Positions 26,125 through 34,892 of a stretch of 64,000 nucleotides of DNA are shown in pieces (within the stretch, counting starts at the first letter, position 1; each line of letters opens with the position of its first letter). Position numbers and translations under genes: made by a program. The DNA is taken from the NCBI GenBank assembly GCA_016870155.1, contig VGCE01000008.1:19698-83697 (forward strand). The letters run 5' to 3'. The notes below the pieces were generated by a model. The model did not search any database. It was not told the origin of the DNA and saw only the letters and a list, made by a program, of their open reading frames with translations. Source of the DNA: Actinomycetota bacterium. GTDB taxonomy: Bacteria; Actinomycetota; Thermoleophilia; Miltoncostaeales; Miltoncostaeaceae.

Positions 26125-27351
26125 TCATCCCGGCGCCATCCCGCGAAGGGACTCCACCGCGGCCGCGTAGGCGGCGATGGCCTTTGCCACCTCGGCGTCG
26201 GTGGTGCCGGGCCCGGCGGTCACCAGAACGGCCGAGCGCGCGAGCTGGTCATTCAGTCCCATGGCCTCGAGCACCGGCGATGCCTTGCCCGCGCCGAAGG
26301 TGCATGCCGACCCGGGAGACACCGCCACCCCCCGCGCGGCCATGGCGAGCGCCACGGCCTCGCCCTCCACGCCCTCGGCTGACACCTGCACATGGCCTGG
26401 AAGCCGCTCACCCACGTGTGGGCCGTTCAGCCGGGTTCCCGGAACCGCGAGCATGCCGTCGGCCAAGGTGGCGGCATGGCGGCGCATGGTGGCCACCCGC
26501 GCATCGCGACCCGCGCGTGCCTCGCGCGCGGCCACCCCGAGCGCGGCGATGCCGGGCACGTCATGGGCGCCACCGCGCTTGCCGCCCTCCTCGAGGCCGC
26601 CCTCGACCAGGGGATGAAGTCGCGTGCCCGCGCGCACCAGCAGCGCGCCCGTCCACGGCGGCGCCCCCAGCGTGCGGCCGCCGATCACCACCAGGTCGGC
26701 GCCGAGGCCGTCATCGAGGGGTATCAGCCCGGCGGTCTCCTCGGCGTCCAGAACGATCACGGCATCCGGGCACGCAGCGCGCACCGCCGCCGCGAGCGCC
26801 GCGGCCTCCTGGAGCGTTCCCACCTCGGCCTGTCCATGGGTGATCACCACGACATCTGCAGGGGCGCCGGCCCTCATATCCCCTGTGGTGGCCCGTATCG
26901 AACTTCCTTTGCCTTCGTCGTTCGCGCCACCTCCGGCGCTCGATGTGACCGTCGTCGCGAGGTCCACCGTGGAGACGCGCCCGGTGGAGTCGACCGGGCT
27001 CAGGCGCATCTCGCCGGTGCGCCGCGTGAGTGTGCGCGCCACGGCGAGCGTGGATATGTGGGCGAGGGGGTCGGCGACGATCACCGGCGCCTCGACGCCG
27101 CCCGCGGCCAGCGACCCCTTGATCGCGAGGTTGCGCGCCTCGGTGGGGCCGGCGGTGAAGATCACGCACTCCGCGGACCAGGCGGTGAGCGCCGCCACCT
27201 GCTCGCGCGCCGCCGCGATGGCGTCGGCGGGGCCCCGCGCGGCCTCGTGCAGGGCCATGGGGCTACCCACGTGCGCGGTCCAGCGGTCCATCTCGGCGCG
27301 CACCGCATCGGAGAGCGGCCATGCGGACGCGTGGTCGAGGTAGCCCGTCAT
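26125..27351 (-). CDS. cysteine desulfurase-like protein lacking the PLP lysine
   Basis: 408 residues; ATG has GGAGGGA upstream and overlaps the phosphoesterase stop. NifS/IscS landmarks are YLDHASAWPLSDAV, FTAGPTEARNLAIKG, the Asp in VLDAEETAG and the catalytic-Cys loop SPGSACTFGAGKASPVL. Where family members have the Schiff-base lysine (SAHK-x-x-GPKG) this protein reads GGRTLGAPPW, so both the His and the Lys are replaced. The HxNNE(I/T)GT motif reads HGQAEVGT. The fold is kept, but PLP chemistry should be lost or changed. The adjacent TusA-like gene suggests a sulfur-handling role. Confidence 0.8.
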   Translation of the reverse strand: MTGYLDHASAWPLSDAVRAEMDRWTAHVGSPMALHEAARGPADAIAAAREQVAALTAWSAECVIFTAGPTEARNLAIKGSLAAGGVEAPVIVADPLAHISTLAVARTLTRRTGEMRLSPVDSTGRVSTVDLATTVTSSAGGGANDEGKGSSIRATTGDMRAGAPADVVVITHGQAEVGTLQEAAALAAAVRAACPDAVIVLDAEETAGLIPLDDGLGADLVVIGGRTLGAPPWTGALLVRAGTRLHPLVEGGLEEGGKRGGAHDVPGIAALGVAAREARAGRDARVATMRRHAATLADGMLAVPGTRLNGPHVGERLPGHVQVSAEGVEGEAVALAMAARGVAVSPGSACTFGAGKASPVLEAMGLNDQLARSAVLVTAGPGTTDAEVAKAIAAYAAAVESLRGMAPG

Positions 27352-28085
27352 CGTCCCTCCGCCAGCCGGGCGCCGAGATCGGTCGGCAGCCCCGCCACCT
27401 GGATCGCGTTCTGCGCGCCCGGGACGTCGTAGGGGGTGCGCCTGAACCTGAGGGTGAGGGCATCCATGTCGAGGATCGCCCACGAGGCCCGCGGGTCGAG
27501 GTCGCGCGGCTGGCCCACCGATCCGGGGTTGATGATCCAGCGGCCGGTCTCGATCGAGAGGGTCTCCTCGCCGCGCACCAGCCCGCCGTCCAGCCTTTCG
27601 TCATCCCCGAGCCGCCACGCGCCCGCCAAGTGCGTGTGCCCGATGAGCATGATGCGGGCGGGGTGGGCGTCGAGTGCCGCGCGCACCTGCTCGCCGGTGA
27701 TCACGTACTCCCAGATGGGGTCGCGCGGGCTCGCGTGGAACAGCGCCACCTCGCCCTCGGGGTCCTCGGGCGCGAGGGCAGCGAGGCGGTCGAGCGAGTT
27801 GCGGTCGAGCCGCCCGCGCGTCCAGTCGATGGCCGCGCGGGCGTGCGCCGTGAACTGGTCGGCGCGCACGCGTCCGGCCGCCGCCAGGTCGTGGTTGCCG
27901 GCGATGCAGCGCTCGGACTCGGTCACGCACACGCGAAGGCACTCCGCGGGATGTGCTCCGTAGCCCACCATGTCGCCGAGGCACCAGATGCGCGTGACGG
28001 CGGCCTGGCGGATGGCGCGGCGGACGGCCTCGAGCGCGTGGCGGTTGCCGTGGACGTCGCTGATGATGGCGATGCAGTCGCTCAC
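27348..28085 (-). CDS. calcineurin-like metallophosphoesterase (YfcE/MJ0936 type)
   Basis: 245 residues, GTG start eight nt after a minus-strand TACTGT box. Metal motifs in order: IISDVHGNRHAL, LGDMVGYGAHP, IAGNHDLA, LFHAS and IGHTH, then INPGSVGQPRD. Cytosolic phosphodiesterase or phosphatase of unknown substrate. First gene of a three-gene operon with the desulfurase-like and TusA-like genes. Divergent from rlmH with only 19 nt between start codons. Confidence 0.88.
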   Translation of the reverse strand: MSDCIAIISDVHGNRHALEAVRRAIRQAAVTRIWCLGDMVGYGAHPAECLRVCVTESERCIAGNHDLAAAGRVRADQFTAHARAAIDWTRGRLDRNSLDRLAALAPEDPEGEVALFHASPRDPIWEYVITGEQVRAALDAHPARIMLIGHTHLAGAWRLGDDERLDGGLVRGEETLSIETGRWIINPGSVGQPRDLDPRASWAILDMDALTLRFRRTPYDVPGAQNAIQVAGLPTDLGARLAEGR

Positions 28086-28092
28086 CGCGGCC

Positions 28093-28099
28093 TACAGTA
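28093..28099. promoter_or_regulatory. overlapping divergent -10 boxes
   Basis: The 7-mer TACAGTA reads TACAGT on the plus strand (6 nt before the rlmH GTG) and TACTGT on the minus strand (8 nt before the phosphoesterase GTG). One near-symmetric element therefore appears to serve two leaderless genes in opposite directions. Confidence 0.5.
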
Positions 28100-28104
28100 T
28101 CGGC

Positions 28105-28587
28105 GTGAGCCGCCTCATCCAGTTCGTGGTCGTCGGGCGCCTGCGCCCGCCGCTCGCCGATGCCGGGGCCGAGTTCGAGAAGCGCATCGCCCGCATGGCC
28201 GACCTCCAGGTGCACGAGGTGGCCGCCGAGCCCGTGCAGCATGGCGACGATCAGGTGTTCAGGCGCGAGGGCGACCGCATGCGCGCGAAGGTGGCGCAGG
28301 GCGCGCACGTGGTGGCCATGGACTCCCGCGGCACGGCCCCGGCGAGCAGCGAGGCGCTGGCTTCCTGGATGGGGCGCCGCCTCGAGGACGCCCGGCCCAC
28401 GTGCTTCTTCATCGGCGGGGCCATCGGGCTCGACCCCTCGCTCGCCGCCGATGCCGACGAGGTGATGTCGCTGGGCCCGCTCACCCTGCCGCACCAGCTG
28501 GCGCGCGTGGTGCTGGCCGAGCAGGTGTACCGGTCGCTCGCCGACCTCGCGGGGCATCCCTACCCCCGCGCAGGCGGCGCTCGCTAG
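28105..28587 (+). CDS. rlmH: 23S rRNA (pseudouridine1915-N3)-methyltransferase
   Basis: 160 residues, SPOUT fold. The SAM-knot segments FFIGGAIGLDPSLAADAD and LSLGPLTLPHQLARVVLAEQVYRSL and the C-terminal HPYP are RlmH signatures. Methylates pseudouridine 1915 of 23S rRNA. GTG start follows TACAGT directly. argS begins 11 nt after its stop but has its own TAGCAT box. Confidence 0.93.
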   Translation: MSRLIQFVVVGRLRPPLADAGAEFEKRIARMADLQVHEVAAEPVQHGDDQVFRREGDRMRAKVAQGAHVVAMDSRGTAPASSEALASWMGRRLEDARPTCFFIGGAIGLDPSLAADADEVMSLGPLTLPHQLARVVLAEQVYRSLADLAGHPYPRAGGAR

Positions 28588-28598
28588 CATCGCGCGCC

Positions 28599-30260
28599 GT
28601 GCCTTCGGAGAGTCCCATCACGCCGCTCGCCCTTGCCCTCGCGCGCGAGGCATCGGAGGTCGCGGGGGGAGCCGACGCGGTCGCCATGCTCGAGCCACCC
28701 GCCAACGCGGAGTTCGGCGACCTTGCCACCAACGTGGCGATGACCCTCGCGAAGCAGGCCAGGCGCAACCCACGCGAGATCGCTGACGAGCTGGCGGGGC
28801 GTATCACCTCGGCCGACGGGCTGGCCGGGTACGTCCAGTCGGCCGAGGTCGCGGGGCCGGGATTCATCAACCTCACTCTCAGCCCCGCGTGGTTCGCCGA
28901 CGCGGCCCGGGCCATCGCCGAGGCCGGGGATGACTACGGCCGCGGCCAGGCCGAGCCGCGCGAGCGAATCCTCATCGAGTTCGTGTCGTGCAACCCCACG
29001 GGTCCGCCGCACGTGGGCCACGCCCGCCAGGCGGCCTACGGCGACGGCGTGGCGAGGATCCTCGAGTATGCCGGCCACCAGGTGACGCGCGAGTTCTACG
29101 TGAACGACTGGGGCCGCCAGATGGAGTTGTTCGGGGCATCCGTTGCCGCGCGCTACGGCCAGCTGATGGGCCTCTCCGCCGAGGTTCCGGAGGATGGCTA
29201 CCAGGGCGAGTACGTCACGGCCATCGCCGAGAAGCTGCGTGACGAGGTGGGCGACCAGTACCGCGAGCGCGTGGATCCGCCCGACGTCGAGGTGCTGGCG
29301 CTCTTCGCGTTGCGCGGCAAAGAGCTGATGCTCGCCACCATCACCGAGGAGATCGCGCGCTTCCGCGTGCGATTCGACGATTTTCTCTGCGAGACCACCC
29401 TGCATGAGGGCGGCGCCGTGGAGCGGGGCCTCGAGGCGCTCATCGAATCGGGCGACGCCTACGAGCACGACGGTGCGCTGTGGTTCCGCACCACCGCATA
29501 CGGAGACGAGAAGGATCGCGTGCTGCGCCGCTCGGATGGATCGACCACCTATCTGGCCGCCGACGTGGCGTACCATCTCGACAAGGCCGGGCGTGGCGAC
29601 GACCGCCTGCTCGACGTGCTGGGCGCCGACCACCACGGCTACATCGCGCGCCTCCGTGCCGTGATCGAAGCCGGTGGCCACGACCCGGACATGCTCGAGG
29701 TGCCCATCGTGCAGTTGGTGTCGCTCACCGAGGGCGGCGAGGCGAAGAAGATGAGCAAGCGCGCGGGCACCCTGGTGACGCTCGGCGAGCTCATCGACGA
29801 CATCGGCGTGGACGCCGCCCGGTTCTTCCTGGTGCAGCGCAGCCACGAGACGGCCTTCGACCTCGACCTCGACGTGGCCCGCGCCGAGGGCAACGAGAAC
29901 CCGGTCTATTACGTGCAATACGCCCACGCGCGCATCGCGGGAATCCTGGCCCAGCAGCCCGAGGCCCCGGCCGACGCCGGCCCGCCCGCCGAGCTCGGCC
30001 CGGTCGAGCGCGCCCTGCTGCTGCAGTTGGCGCTCTGGCCCGAGGTGGTGCGCGAGGCCGAGCGCCGTCGGTCGCCCCATCGCGTGGCTGCGTACCTCAT
30101 GGACCTCGCCCGCGACTTCCACGGCTTCTACCACCGCTGCCGGGTGGTGGGGGAGGCCCCCGAGGTGGTGGCCTTCCGCCTGGACCTGCTTCGCGCAACC
30201 CGGTCGGTCATCGCCGCGGGACTCGACCTCATCGGCGTGGAGGCCCCCGACCGCATGTAG
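28599..30260 (+). CDS. argS: arginyl-tRNA synthetase
   Basis: 553 residues, normal length. N-terminal tRNA-binding domain (NAEFGDLATNVAM), class I HIGH motif as NPTGPPHVGHAR, KMSKR as AKKMSKRAGTLV, and DALR anticodon domain. GTG lies 8 nt after TAGCAT, which is inside the rlmH 3' end. Charges tRNA-Arg. Confidence 0.97.
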   Translation: MPSESPITPLALALAREASEVAGGADAVAMLEPPANAEFGDLATNVAMTLAKQARRNPREIADELAGRITSADGLAGYVQSAEVAGPGFINLTLSPAWFADAARAIAEAGDDYGRGQAEPRERILIEFVSCNPTGPPHVGHARQAAYGDGVARILEYAGHQVTREFYVNDWGRQMELFGASVAARYGQLMGLSAEVPEDGYQGEYVTAIAEKLRDEVGDQYRERVDPPDVEVLALFALRGKELMLATITEEIARFRVRFDDFLCETTLHEGGAVERGLEALIESGDAYEHDGALWFRTTAYGDEKDRVLRRSDGSTTYLAADVAYHLDKAGRGDDRLLDVLGADHHGYIARLRAVIEAGGHDPDMLEVPIVQLVSLTEGGEAKKMSKRAGTLVTLGELIDDIGVDAARFFLVQRSHETAFDLDLDVARAEGNENPVYYVQYAHARIAGILAQQPEAPADAGPPAELGPVERALLLQLALWPEVVREAERRRSPHRVAAYLMDLARDFHGFYHRCRVVGEAPEVVAFRLDLLRATRSVIAAGLDLIGVEAPDRM

Positions 30261-30285
30261 TCGCGGTGCGCGGGCGGCGGGATGG

Positions 30286-31995
30286 TCAGCGCACGATGAT
30301 TGTCGCGGTGCCCGACACGGGGCGCCCACCCGGCGCCGTCACCGTGATGGGAATGCGGAACGTGCCCGCACGGGATGCCCGCACGCCCGAGGAGGTCGCC
30401 GTGACGCCGCGGGGCACCCTGCCGATGCGCACGCGTGATCCGGTGGGCGCCTGCAGCCCGGCGGCGGTCACCAGGCGGGCGGGGGAGATGAGTGCCTTCC
30501 GGCGTGCCGCCAGCGGGCGCGCCGCCACGCGCGGCGCGGCGCCGGTCACCGCGGGCTGCGGGGCGGCCGTCGCGGCCGGAGGGGCCACCGGCGCGGGCAC
30601 CGGGGGCACGGCAGTGCTCACGCCGGTGCCCGACAGCGCGATGCCATCGGGTGCGGCGGGGGCGTCGGATGCGATGGCGAGCGACGTCGTGCGGGCACCG
30701 GCGGCCTGTGGTGCGAACCGCACGGTGATGGTGCACGTCGATGCCGCGGGGATCGCGCCCGACGAGCAGGTGCTGGCCGTCACCTGAAATGACGCATCAC
30801 CGGACGACACGGTGCTGATGAGCGCCGGGCCGCCGCCGGTGCTCGTGAGGGTGAGGGTGCGCGTGGCGGTGTCACCAACCGCGACCTCGCCAAAGGCGAG
30901 GCCGCCGGTGTCGGCCGTGAACGCCGCGCCCGTGTCGGTGGTGGCCGGGGTGTTCTCTGCGAAGTACTCGTAGTTGTCCGAGTTGTCGATGGCCTGCGCC
31001 GGGTCGGTGGCCGCCAGGTTGGCCGCGCCGGCCTGGCCGTAGACGTGGTCGTAGGTGCCGGCGACGGCGTTGAAGTGGGCGATCTCGTGGATGAGCGTGC
31101 CGGCACGGGAGTCGGTGCCGGTGGTGGTGGTGGTCCAGAACTGGTTGCACAGGTACACGCGGTACGGCTGGTTGCGGTGGACGTAGGCATAAACTCCCGT
31201 GCCGCCGCAGTCGTCGATCGTGGCGCAGGTGAACTCCAAGGACGTCCCGGAGGTCACCGCGCGGATGCGCGCGATGTTGGCCGCCACGGTGGACCAGCGC
31301 GCGCGATCGAACGTGCCGAACCATGTGGTGTAGCGCTGTCCGGCCCGGTTGGTGGTGAAGTAGGCCTGCATCTCGGCCGCGTAGGCGTCGGCGGCGGGCA
31401 CCGCCGCCGACGCCTGCGTCTCCTGCCCCGTGGTGCAGTTCGCGTAGGTGATGGCCCGCGGGGTGAGCGGGCCGCCCGCGATGCGCGTGGACGGCGGCGT
31501 GTTCGCGCCGCGCGCGGCGACGGTGAGGAGGATGGGCTGCGATGGGCCGCTCATCCCCGGGGCGTCGAACTGCACCGCGTAAGTGCCCGATCGCGTGAAC
31601 GCCCAGGCCGTGCCGAGGTCAACCGTCCACGTGCGGGTGGATCCGGCCTCCACGGTCACGAGGTCGGCTGCCGACGGGTCGTCGACGCGCTTGGCAAGCA
31701 TGCCCGTGTAGGGCACGGCGGCGCCGTCGAGGGTCACGCGGAACAGGGGCCCCATCACGCCGCGGGCGGGTGTGTCCCAGGCGGGCACCGAGATGTCGTC
31801 AGCCGTGGGATTGCGGATGCTCACCCGAACGCTCACGGGCGCATCCGGCGCCACCACCAGGGCATCGGCTGCAAGTGATGCCTGCAGGGCGTCGGCCGAG
31901 CCCACGGCCGTTCCGGTGGCCGGCGGGACGAGCACAACTGCGAATGCGACGGTCACGGCGGCCACGCGCAGCCATGTGGCGAGGGGCTTCAACAC
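30286..31995 (-). CDS. secreted M35-type (deuterolysin) metalloendopeptidase with ASH-like domain
   Basis: 569 residues, GTG start seven nt after a minus-strand TAGACT box. Signal peptide WLRVAAVTVAFAVVLVPPATG. A beta-rich pro-region spans about 35-160. The protease domain has LIHEIAHFNAVAGTYDHVYG, the HExxH plus GTxD arrangement of aspzincins (M35). A beta-sandwich similar to ASH/choice-of-anchor-D domains follows (FGEVAVGDTATRTLTLT...SGTG), then a Pro/Ala linker and a C-terminal beta domain. Extracellular proteolysis is predicted. Confidence 0.85.
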   Translation of the reverse strand: MLKPLATWLRVAAVTVAFAVVLVPPATGTAVGSADALQASLAADALVVAPDAPVSVRVSIRNPTADDISVPAWDTPARGVMGPLFRVTLDGAAVPYTGMLAKRVDDPSAADLVTVEAGSTRTWTVDLGTAWAFTRSGTYAVQFDAPGMSGPSQPILLTVAARGANTPPSTRIAGGPLTPRAITYANCTTGQETQASAAVPAADAYAAEMQAYFTTNRAGQRYTTWFGTFDRARWSTVAANIARIRAVTSGTSLEFTCATIDDCGGTGVYAYVHRNQPYRVYLCNQFWTTTTTGTDSRAGTLIHEIAHFNAVAGTYDHVYGQAGAANLAATDPAQAIDNSDNYEYFAENTPATTDTGAAFTADTGGLAFGEVAVGDTATRTLTLTSTGGGPALISTVSSGDASFQVTASTCSSGAIPAASTCTITVRFAPQAAGARTTSLAIASDAPAAPDGIALSGTGVSTAVPPVPAPVAPPAATAAPQPAVTGAAPRVAARPLAARRKALISPARLVTAAGLQAPTGSRVRIGRVPRGVTATSSGVRASRAGTFRIPITVTAPGGRPVSGTATIIVR

Positions 31996-32019
31996 GCGAG
32001 GCAGTCTACGGCCGTGCGC

Positions 32020-32025
32020 TACCCT
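32020..32025 (+). promoter_or_regulatory. candidate -10 box for tRNA-Gly
   Basis: TACCCT ends 11 nt before the first base of the tRNA, between it and the divergent protease promoter. No clear -35 is visible. Confidence 0.35.
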
Positions 32026-32036
32026 CCAAGCGACCC

Positions 32037-32109
32037 GCGGGTGTAGCTCAGTTGGTAGAGCATCAGCTTCCCAAGCTGAGGGTCGCCGGTTCGAGCCCGG
32101 TCGCCCGCT
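32037..32109 (+). tRNA. tRNA-Gly (anticodon CCC)
   Basis: The cloverleaf folds by eye. The acceptor GCGGGTG pairs with CGCCCGC (one U-G). D arm AGCTCAGTTGGTAGAGC, anticodon stem TCAGC/GCTGA around loop TTCCCAA giving anticodon CCC, and T arm with GGTTCGAGCCC. 73 nt including discriminator T; CCA is not encoded. Nothing recognisable fills 32110-32236. Confidence 0.95.
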
Positions 32110-32236
32110 TCTCGGATTGACTCCCGATGCGCCTTCGCACCACGACCACCACCGTTGTCGCCGCCGCCCCGATCAACCAGAGGTCTACGACCTGTGTTCC
32201 CAGGTGACCAGCACCGGCTGCTGACCGCCTGACCCC

Positions 32237-33157
32237 GTGGACCGTCCCGACCTCGAGAGGCGCCGCGCCGAGAAGCGCGCACGCACCCGCCGCCGCAGGC
32301 GCACGTGGGCAGTTGCCGCGGTAGCGCTGGTGGCCGTGGGGGGCGTGACCGCCACGGCCCTCGTGGTGACCTCCGCAGACGGCCCCGGCGACGCGCCGGC
32401 ACCCACGGCCAGCGCGCCTCCGGCCTACCGGCAGCCCACCACGGCGTCGCCGGCGCCCGAGCCGGAGCCCGCGACGACTGCCGTCGCCGCCGAGTCGCCC
32501 CAGCGCATACGCCCGCCGGTGCCCGGGCCCGCACGGGTGATCACCGAGGGCCCCGCCAGTGCGGGGCGCAAGGTGGCCCTGACGATCGACGACGGCACAT
32601 GCCCCAGCTGCGTGGACCGCATCCTCGATGTGCTGGAGGCCACCGGGGGCAAGGCGACGCTGTTCCCCAACGGCGTGTACGGCAGCAGCTGGGAACCTCA
32701 GGCGAAGCGCATCAGGGCGCTCGTCCAGAAGGGCCAGGTGACGCTCGGCAACCACACCTACAGCCACGGGGTGTCCACGCAGATCGGGGCCGCGGCATTC
32801 GGCGCCGACCTGCAGCGCAACGAGGAGTGGATCCAGAAGACCTTCCGGCTGACGGGTCGGCCGTGGTTCCGTCCGCCCTACGGCGACCACAATGCGGCGA
32901 TCGACGCTGCGGCCGGCCAGCGCGGCTACCGCAAGGTGATCATGTGGTCGGGCACCGTGGCCGACTCGCAGCCGCGCAGCGACGGGTACATCCTCGACGC
33001 CATCGACTACTGGGCACGTCCGGGGGCCATCATCCTCATGCACGCCAACTATCCCGCCACCGCGCGCGTGCTGCCCAGGATCTTCCGCGCGCTCGAGAAG
33101 CGACGCCTCGAGCCGGTGACCCTGGCCGAGCTCCTGGGCGGCACGGGCTCCTCCTGA
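32237..33157 (+). CDS. membrane-anchored polysaccharide deacetylase (NodB domain)
   Basis: 306 residues. A strongly basic N-terminus (RRRAEKRARTRRRRR) precedes one membrane helix, then a Pro/Ala/Thr linker to about residue 100. The NodB domain has VALTIDDGTCPSC (metal Asp), GNHTYSHG (H-x3-H metal site), RPPYGDHN and IILMHANYP. It removes acetyl groups from peptidoglycan or a surface glycan outside the membrane. GTG start; no obvious Shine-Dalgarno. Confidence 0.88.
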   Translation: MDRPDLERRRAEKRARTRRRRRTWAVAAVALVAVGGVTATALVVTSADGPGDAPAPTASAPPAYRQPTTASPAPEPEPATTAVAAESPQRIRPPVPGPARVITEGPASAGRKVALTIDDGTCPSCVDRILDVLEATGGKATLFPNGVYGSSWEPQAKRIRALVQKGQVTLGNHTYSHGVSTQIGAAAFGADLQRNEEWIQKTFRLTGRPWFRPPYGDHNAAIDAAAGQRGYRKVIMWSGTVADSQPRSDGYILDAIDYWARPGAIILMHANYPATARVLPRIFRALEKRRLEPVTLAELLGGTGSS

Positions 33158-33225
33158 CGCCGCAGGTGGTGGCCGCTCGCCCGACCCGCGGCGATGCAGG
33201 CCCGAAAAGGTGTAGTTTGAGCAAC

Positions 33226-33813
33226 ATGGTTCCCCCCCGAATCCCGGCTGTGACGCTGTTCCGTACCGTCGTCCTCGCGTTCGTGGTCGTCCTTGCCGCG
33301 TGCCTGGGCGCAGCGTCCCCGGCCAGCGCGGGAGCGACCGATGACAATCGCTGGCGCCTGTTCGTGAAGATCTCGAACGACATGGACAACGTGACGGTGC
33401 CCGGGTACCCCCAGGTGACCCCGCCCGCACCGGTGCCCACGCCGGTGCCCGGCCCGAATCCGCCCAGCCCTGCACCCACGCCGACGCCGCCGGGTGCCGT
33501 GGCACTGACCGGGCTCGGCGTCTCGCGCGCATCGTTCACGACCTCCCAGGGCACGTTCGTGCGGTACCGCCTCAACGCGAGCGCCAACGTGCGCCTGACC
33601 TTCTACAACCGTGCGGCGCCCAAGCGGGTCTACACCTATGCCATTCGTGCCGGGCGTCCCGGGGCTGATGCCGGTCAGAACCGCGTGTTCATCAACGGGC
33701 GCGTGAGGGGCCGCGCGGTGCGATCCGGCAGGTGGGTGATGCGCGTCTCGGCCGTGCGGAACGGCGTGGACACGCCGCCGGCTACGCGACGGCTCACCCT
33801 GCGGGCTCGATGA
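33226..33813 (+). CDS. secreted protein with Pro-rich linker and beta-sandwich tail
   Basis: 195 residues, ATG 7 nt after TAGTTT. Signal peptide VTLFRTVVLAFVVVLAACLG, cleavage near ASAG. A Pro/Thr linker (about 62-90) leads to a C-terminal beta domain (LGVSRASFTTSQGTFVRYRL...GRAVRSGRWVMRVSAV) of the Ig-like kind common on exported actinobacterial proteins. Its stop overlaps the next start (ATGA), so it heads a three-gene overlapping operon. Confidence 0.7.
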   Translation: MVPPRIPAVTLFRTVVLAFVVVLAACLGAASPASAGATDDNRWRLFVKISNDMDNVTVPGYPQVTPPAPVPTPVPGPNPPSPAPTPTPPGAVALTGLGVSRASFTTSQGTFVRYRLNASANVRLTFYNRAAPKRVYTYAIRAGRPGADAGQNRVFINGRVRGRAVRSGRWVMRVSAVRNGVDTPPATRRLTLRAR

Positions 33814-34892
33814 TCGCCCGATCCCGGCAGCGGCGCGGGTGGCTCGTGGCCCTTGCGATCGCGGTGATCGTCGGCTCCACGGCTTCGGTGGCCGCGGCCT
33901 GCACCAGGATCCTCTGGAACGACAATTCCGTCGCGGTGCTCGCGAGCCGCAGCATGGACTGGTGGGGATCGTCGCAGCCCAAGTTGCACGTGGTGCCGCG
34001 GGGCGTGCGCAAGTCCGGCGCCATGTTCGGAACCCAGACGGTGGTCAGCGGGAACCCCGCCAGGTGGACGTCCCGCTACGGCAGCGTGGTGGTGGGCAAC
34101 TATGACGCCGCCGTGTCGGATGGCATGAACGAGAAGGGCCTCGCCGCGCATGGGCTCTGGCTCTACGCCCAGGACTATGGCCCGCGCGACATGTCGCGCC
34201 AGGGCCTCCAAGTGGGCATGTACGTGCAGTACGTGCTGGACAACGCCGCCACCGTCGATCAGGCCATCGCCCTCCTTCCCCGCATTCAGCCCGTGCAGGT
34301 GGTGATGGACGGCCACACCATCCGGCTGTCGCTCAGCGTGGAGGACCGCTCGGGCGACTCGGCGGTGATCGAGTACCTCAACGGGGTGCCGGTCATCCAC
34401 CACGGCCGTCAGTACCGGGTGACCACGAACACCGTGCTCGACGATGCCCTGGCGCTGCTCGCGCCCTACGACTTCTCGAACGCCACCCGCAACCTGACGA
34501 TCCCCGGCAACACCAACTCGCGCGATCGTTTCGTGAGGGCGTCGTTTTACAGCGCCTTCCTCAGCAAGGTCACTCCGCGCAGCCGCCTGGAGGCGCAGGC
34601 CGCGTTGATGTCGGTGGCGCGGAATGTGTCGGACCCCATCGGCGCACCGGGTGACGAGGTGGGGGAGACCGATGAGACCGACTTCCGCACCGTGGCCGAC
34701 CTCACCCACGGCGTCTACCTGTTTGAGCTTTCGCGGGGCCTCGCCACGCTGCGCACGGACCTTCGCCGCCTGGACTTCCGCCGCGGCACCGGGGTGCGCA
34801 CGGTGAACCCCAACAACCCCCGCCTGCAGGGCGACATCACGCGGCTCTACCGCGCCGGGGGGGCTCCCGCGCCGGGGGTGGTCGGGGGGTGA
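33810..34892 (+). CDS. exported Ntn linear amidase (choloylglycine hydrolase/penicillin V acylase family)
   Basis: 360 residues. The signal peptide (WLVALAIAVIVGSTASVAAA) ends just before CTRILWNDNS, so cleavage would expose the N-terminal nucleophile Cys. The downstream ASRSMDW and YDAAVSDGMNEKGLAAHGLW segments match the family's Arg/Asp and Asn regions. Such enzymes hydrolyse linear amides: bile salts in gut bacteria, penicillin V or acyl-homoserine lactones in others. It is overlapped on both sides by its neighbours. Confidence 0.85.
   Translation: MIARSRQRRGWLVALAIAVIVGSTASVAAACTRILWNDNSVAVLASRSMDWWGSSQPKLHVVPRGVRKSGAMFGTQTVVSGNPARWTSRYGSVVVGNYDAAVSDGMNEKGLAAHGLWLYAQDYGPRDMSRQGLQVGMYVQYVLDNAATVDQAIALLPRIQPVQVVMDGHTIRLSLSVEDRSGDSAVIEYLNGVPVIHHGRQYRVTTNTVLDDALALLAPYDFSNATRNLTIPGNTNSRDRFVRASFYSAFLSKVTPRSRLEAQAALMSVARNVSDPIGAPGDEVGETDETDFRTVADLTHGVYLFELSRGLATLRTDLRRLDFRRGTGVRTVNPNNPRLQGDITRLYRAGGAPAPGVVGG

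Noticed and set aside
32195..32236. Shared string CACCGGCTGCTGACCG with the end of the pentapeptide gene (36325-36340)
   Set aside because: Short and GC-rich, no longer alignment around it and no supporting frame; likely chance.
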